This document shows, in pieces, positions 59,401 to 64,000 of a DNA stretch of 64,000 nucleotides; within the stretch, counting starts at the first letter, position 1, and every line of letters starts with the position of its first letter. The translations under genes were made by a program, and so were the position numbers. Source of the DNA: Atherix ibis (Eukaryota > Arthropoda > Insecta > Diptera > Athericidae); NCBI GenBank assembly GCA_958298945.1, contig OY282606.1:28555740-28619739 (forward strand), given 5' to 3'. The notes under the pieces were generated by a model. The model saw only the letters and a program-made list of their open reading frames with translations. It was not told where the DNA came from and searched no databases.

Positions 59401-60807
59401 CATTAATACAATAAATTAAAATCGATATTTAAATAGTATTTTATTGAATTTTACTTACCAAAACATAAATTGGATGATTTCTTATGAAACGATTTGGTTT
59501 TTTTTTTTAATTATTACTTTATGTGAATTAAAATTATGATCAGATTAATTCAAAATATAGAGTTTAATTATTATTTAATTATTAATAAAAATAGAATTTA
59601 TCTAAGTGGGTAATAGTATTTGTAGTAAATAATTTTATTTTCATGGTAATTATTAGCAGATGTTCAGCCGTCATGATATATGTTCCAATTCAAATTAGTA
59701 ATAGGGAAATAAAAAGTTATCTTAAATAGACTTGAAGATATTTCATGAAATTTATTTTCTCAACGAAAGATAAGATAACATTGAAATCAGTTCTGCTCGT
59801 ACTCGTATCCTCATTTATTCATTTAATTTGGCAGTTAGAGGACAATACAATGAGCTCGTAATGATGCTAGTCTTTATGAAACTATGAACTCTTTCGCAAG
59901 GACAAATCTTACACTTTCATTGTCGGTCTAAAGATATTGTAATTAAGACAAGATAATACTTCCTGCAGAGCTAGTTATCTGCTTAATTTATTCGTTAATT
60001 AAAACAAACACAACTCTCGACATTGCTTCAAAATTAATTCGTTTTAATTGGATTGCTGAGGGCATTTTAATTCTATACTCTTCAACTTTTATGCTATTTC
60101 TTTGATAGCAATTTTGATATTACGAGGATATTTTAATCAGTATTGAAATATAAGCACAGCACCACATAGTATGAGCATAATTAAGCAAAAATAAAATAAA
60201 ATAAAATAAACTTCATCTCATCATAAATTATATACTTTCTCCTATGTGTCTTTGGTTATTTCTACAAATACAAATGACGAAGGATTCCAATTTTATACAA
60301 CGAGTTTTTTTTTAAATATTATTATTGTATATAAAAAAGTATATATTTGTATATACAATACATATCCAAGTACTTATGAAAAAACCTATATACAAATAAT
60401 TGGAAAAAAAATTAAATTAAATATAAAACAAAATTAGGAAAATTTTCAAAAATAATTAATTTTAACAGTTGACACAATATCTTATCTTAATTATTAAGGT
60501 TCATTTTTGATACCTTTTACACGATACGGCAAACTTATTCCATTTTGTTCGCGAATTAATTCAAATATTTACTCGCTTACACATTAAATCCACTTCAATT
60601 TTGTTAGTAGGGGTTAATTAAATATAAATTTTGGAATTTATGAAATTGGTTCTATCAAAGTAAAAGCGTTTGTTGGGAAAAGTTCAACATTTATACATGT
60701 TGGAGGAAAATTAATTGTATTTATTTGTCTCTTGCTCGAATTTATTTTTTTATCAAATACCAACAATTTTATTCTATTGTTATAAATCAATGTTACCTCC
60801 TTTAAAG
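59401..60807. other. AT-rich spacer, no gene seen
   Basis: Only short frames. No motif recognised. Confidence 0.5.
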
Positions 60808-60879
60808 TACGAGATCTGCTCAAAAAGTATCGCGAATTTTGTGGGTTTTTTTTTAAATTATTTATTTATTCATGAATAT

Positions 60880-61650
60880 CTATTTCGTCTCCTTCAAAGT
60901 AATCCCCACCAAATATTATACACTTGTGCCAACGTTTTTTCCAATCCTCAAAGCACTTCAAAAAATCATTTTTTTGTGATCTTGTTCAGCTTCTCCTTCG
61001 ATGCCGTCTTTATCTCCTCAATCGTAGCATCGTCCTTTTATGGCGCTCTTCAGTTTTGGGAGCAAGAAAAAGTCACAGGGGGAAATGTGGTAGCTGCGGC
61101 ATTATTAATGTGTTGTTTTTGGCAAAAATGGCAAAAGCCAATTTTTGTTCTTCCACAAATCCGGTCGTTTCTAAGGGATTGCTTTGCGCAACTTGCGCAT
61201 AACTTGTAGGTAATTTTTCTTATTAACCGTTCTACCCTGTGGCAAAAACTCATGATGTTTGACCGTTCTACCCTGAACGTTCTACCCTGTGGCAAAAATT
61301 TTTGTAATTTTTCTTATTGACCGTTCTACCCTATGGCAAAAAACTCACCGCGCCCCTGCAATCGAAGAAAACTGTAAGCAAAACGTTCACATTCGATAGA
61401 ACTTTGCGCTTTTTACGGTCTTAGCTCGTGCGACAGCTTTCATTGGGATGATTGAGCTTTGGTTTCCACGTCATAGCCATAAGCCCATGCTTCGTCACCA
61501 GTTATGACCCTCTGGAGCAAATTTGGGTCGTCACGGACAGAGTCCAACAGTTCCTTAGCAATGTTAATGCGATGCTGTTTTTGGTCGAAATTGAGCAAAA
61601 ATCGAAGACGAGCCAAAACACGTGCAAGCAAAGCAGCTGTCAAAAATTAA
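60880..61650 (-). pseudogene. Mariner transposase remnant, element G3
   Basis: From the right: NFDQKQHRINIAKELLDSVR, RVITGDEAWAYGYDVETKAQ (first Asp intact), FLPQGRT-like and VNK.Y segments, AIRQKRP-like remnants, then a WLL-to-FL junction that lacks the second-Asp segment, as in G1 and G2. A further deletion near 61085 removes most of the PPYSPDLAPCDFF motif. The region 61225-61345 holds several partial tandem copies of CGTTCTACCCTGTGGCAAAA, which disrupt the middle of the gene. Confidence 0.75.
61225..61345. repeat. Short tandem duplications inside G3
   Basis: CGTTCTACCCT occurs four times within about 120 bp, three of them with (T/A)GTGGCAAAAA-like continuation. G1 and G2 have it once. 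Confidence 0.85.
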
Positions 61651-61859
61651 CTAAACATTTAAAATGGTCGAATCTGTCGGAATAAGTGAGAGACATGAGC
61701 ACCAACATAACGCCACAAAAAATCAAAAATCGAATATACATAACCCGCGGAAATTTAAAATTCGCGATACTTTTTGAGCAGACCTCGTAGTTCCTTTGAG
61801 CAGCTATACATCGGTGGAGATATTATTTCTACTCTTCATAGCAGCACTAGAAGGCTTCA

Positions 61860-62115
61860 CCTTAAATTACTTTCAGCTTCTAGGATACACTCCTTTGGAT
61901 ATTATCGACAGTAACAAGATGACGTCCTTTTTAAGTATTTTTGATCTTGAGGGGCATAAGAGGGCTATTTAATTCTATATGGGGTTAGGGAGCTGAAGGA
62001 TTCTTTTCATAAGGGGGGGATGGTAAACCGCAGGATGCATACGTCTGTGAGTGTCTGTACTATCTAATCTGATACAAAAAACTCATTTTCTGAGCATTTC
62101 AAGAATTTTTTTATT
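61860..62115 (-). pseudogene. Mariner transposase scrap (copy 2 of 2)
   Basis: Aligns with 52505-52810. The minus strand reads MPLKIKNT then KGRHLVTVDNIQRSV, the segment after the third Asp. Badly decayed. Confidence 0.5.
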
Positions 62116-64000
62116 TAAAAAAAGTCTTTTGTATAAAAAAAAAATCTTGAAAGATTTCACATTTTTATCATTTTTCGATGTTGACTGATGTTTGTCTTCC
62201 ATTACTCGTACTTCTCGACTCTCCAAAAATACTATATGCCATCGAAAAACTAGTGCTCCTGATAAGATATTTTCACATAGGCTCATTTCAACTTTTCGCT
62301 AGTCCAAATTTGACTGTTCGATCATACTTTTTTTTCTGTCATTATCATCAGTAAGAACTGCAAAAATTATAATTGAAGCATTTTAAATTAATTTCTTATA
62401 ATTATTGTTCACCAACTAACAGAGTGTACTTACATTTTGAAAAATTTCATAAATATCCTAATATAAGAAACGATATTACACACGTTTAAAGATTTAAAAT
62501 TTTCCGTTAAAATATTTTAAACTTAAAACAACTCAAATTTATATTTATTAATACTTATAAATTGATATATTAAATATTAACAATACCAATCAAAAAACAA
62601 AGCGAAAAATACTGTTGATAAAAAATATCTGTAATTACAAAGGACTACAAAAAAAATTATTTTTTTACAATAGTATTTTAAGAAAAAAAAAAATTATCCA
62701 TGTTAAGAAACTTACTTAAATTATACAATAGTTTTGATATTATTTCCAATAGATTGAAAATCAAAAAAATACCCATATTTCACTACTTAGTTTGTATTCA
62801 AAAAATGTTTTCCTTATTCTCATAACTTAACATATATTCGGTATACTCGTACATCTTCAAGAAATTTTTTTTTATTGTAGTTATAGTTTTAGAAGACAAG
62901 TCTTAAATTTATATTGAAATAATATGCAAAAATTATTTTTATTATTCTATTGGCATTTCAAACAGAATCAAAATATTCTTTAAGAAAACTTTATGAAAAA
63001 AAACAACTTTACAATTTCAATAAATATATCTTATTTTGAATAGTTTCTTCGAAAAATATGAAAAAAAAAATAACAACTTTGCCAATATATTTCCATACTA
63101 GTCAGTTAGCTAGAATCTCATATCTAAAAATGTAAAATGCGGAAAAAATGAAAATCAGTTGCCAAAAATGAAATATGCCCAACTGAATTCCATTCAATCA
63201 TCCACTTAAATAATGGATGGTCCTAGAGTAATTTATCTTTAGTGGATACTTTGTATGCATAGTAATTTTTGTATGTGAATATTTCTATGATAACGATGTC
63301 GTCTTTCAAAATATCCAACTTAAGCCTTAATAACAGCCCGTATACCAAAAACTATTCTCTATAAAAGCCCAAATCCTCGGATTTACTGGCTATTATTATA
63401 TTCAAAGCTAAATAATAAATGCTACTATGTTGGACATTGAAAAGAACCTTTCTGCACTGCATAAGCTTTGCAAATTCCTTAAAAAAAACTTTCTTGCATA
63501 AATAAATTTTCAACATTTTCGGAGAATTTTTCCAACTTTTATCGGGGGATTTAGTGAATTACCTTTAAAGTTTCTTAATATAAAAATATCTCGTTTCAAT
63601 ATTTATATAACGTAAAAAACATGATCAAACAGCAGGCGAAGCAAAAAATGAAGAAATAAGAAAAATAAAAATAAAAATAAATAAATTACTTACAAAATAA
63701 TATAATTGATGGATGGACAGTAGATAGGTAGATACTGAATAGAATAAACGTATCTAATAAGGCCACAATGCTAAACCCCACAGTCCAGTGTATAATATTT
63801 TGTTTCGGTTGGAAAAATATTTTTCGTTTTCAATGTTATTTTCTATTTTGTCTGCAACAAAAAATTACAACTTCACATATTAATTTTTTTAGGATTAATT
63901 TCATTAAAAAATGTTATTTAGCCAATATGAAATAAAGACTTCCTGTAAAAAGGATACATTTCGGACGTAACAGAATCTGTTATACTATAGACTACAAAGG
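62116..64000. other. AT-rich spacer, no gene seen
   Basis: No motif, repeat end or RNA gene recognised up to the window edge. Confidence 0.6.

Larger units (their letters stand above)
60810..61787 (-). mobile_element. Mariner element G3 (978 bp), both ends intact, deletion derivative
   Basis: The left end CGAGATCTGCTCAAAAAGTA and the right end (inward CGAGGTCTGCTCAAAAAGTA) are followed for some ten bases more by matching sequence (TCGCGAATTTT), flanked by TA (60808-60809 and 61788-61789). At 978 bp it is shorter than the roughly 1.25-1.3 kb of intact mariners. The N-terminal coding part is missing. Confidence 0.9.

Noticed and set aside
1..64000. tRNA, rRNA or other structured RNA genes
   Set aside because: I looked for tRNA-like A and B box pairs and for conserved rRNA strings and saw none I could support. 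A covariance-model scan would be needed to exclude them.

Overview
This window reads as AT-rich arthropod nuclear DNA, most likely from an insect, though I cannot name the species. The main clue is its mobile-element mix: several DD34D mariner lineages, another DDE transposase family (called family W here), Jockey-like, R1-like and RTE-like non-LTR elements, and a gypsy-type LTR element. I found no convincing host gene, rRNA, tRNA or CRISPR array. Almost everything that resembles protein is a transposable-element copy, mostly broken, set in AT-rich spacer.

Layout. 1.4-1.5 kb: family W scrap. 1.7-3.0 kb: decayed mariner (F). 3.0-4.0 kb: three tandem units of about 350 bp. 5.3-5.9 kb: a 581-bp unit with 24-bp inverted ends. 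10.0-12.2 kb: a three-level nest, with a family W copy split by a Mos1-like mariner (A), itself split by another mariner (G1). 15.3-16.0 kb: tandemly duplicated mariner scrap. 17.5-18.8 and 20.6-21.9 kb: two almost identical mariner copies (C1, C2) in opposite orientation. 22.6-26.4 kb: family W scraps, then an irritans-type mariner tail ending in a perfect-looking hairpin. 29.2-30.0 kb: mariner G2. 30.9-32.4 kb: Jockey-like remnant. 34.4-36.6 kb: gypsy-type remnant. 37.9-38.9 and 42.7-43.6 kb: R1-like remnants. 41.1-42.4 kb: irritans-type mariner (D). 46.2-48.0 kb: the best-preserved gene, a 5'-truncated non-LTR reverse transcriptase with a 12-bp target-site duplication. 48.6-49.25 kb: family W scrap running straight into a GTTGCT-type microsatellite. 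49.4-50.6 kb: mariner B, sister of A. 52.5 and 61.9 kb: two copies of one mariner scrap. 54.5-55.5 kb: tandem Jockey-like 3' pieces. 57.3-58.0 kb: family W scrap. 58.2-59.4 kb: mariner E with a palindromic right end. 60.8-61.8 kb: mariner G3.

How the parts relate. No pathway is encoded. The informative signals are evolutionary: transposons nested in one another, a mariner family (G) whose copies share the same internal deletions and so probably spread while depending on another element's transposase, a recent C1/C2 pair with different single lesions, and repeated inverted duplication of transposon ends. Only C1 (one continuous 338-residue frame, lacking 12 residues) and the truncated LINE reverse transcriptase retain long open frames. 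Subfamily names and similarities come from remembered family motifs, not from a search.
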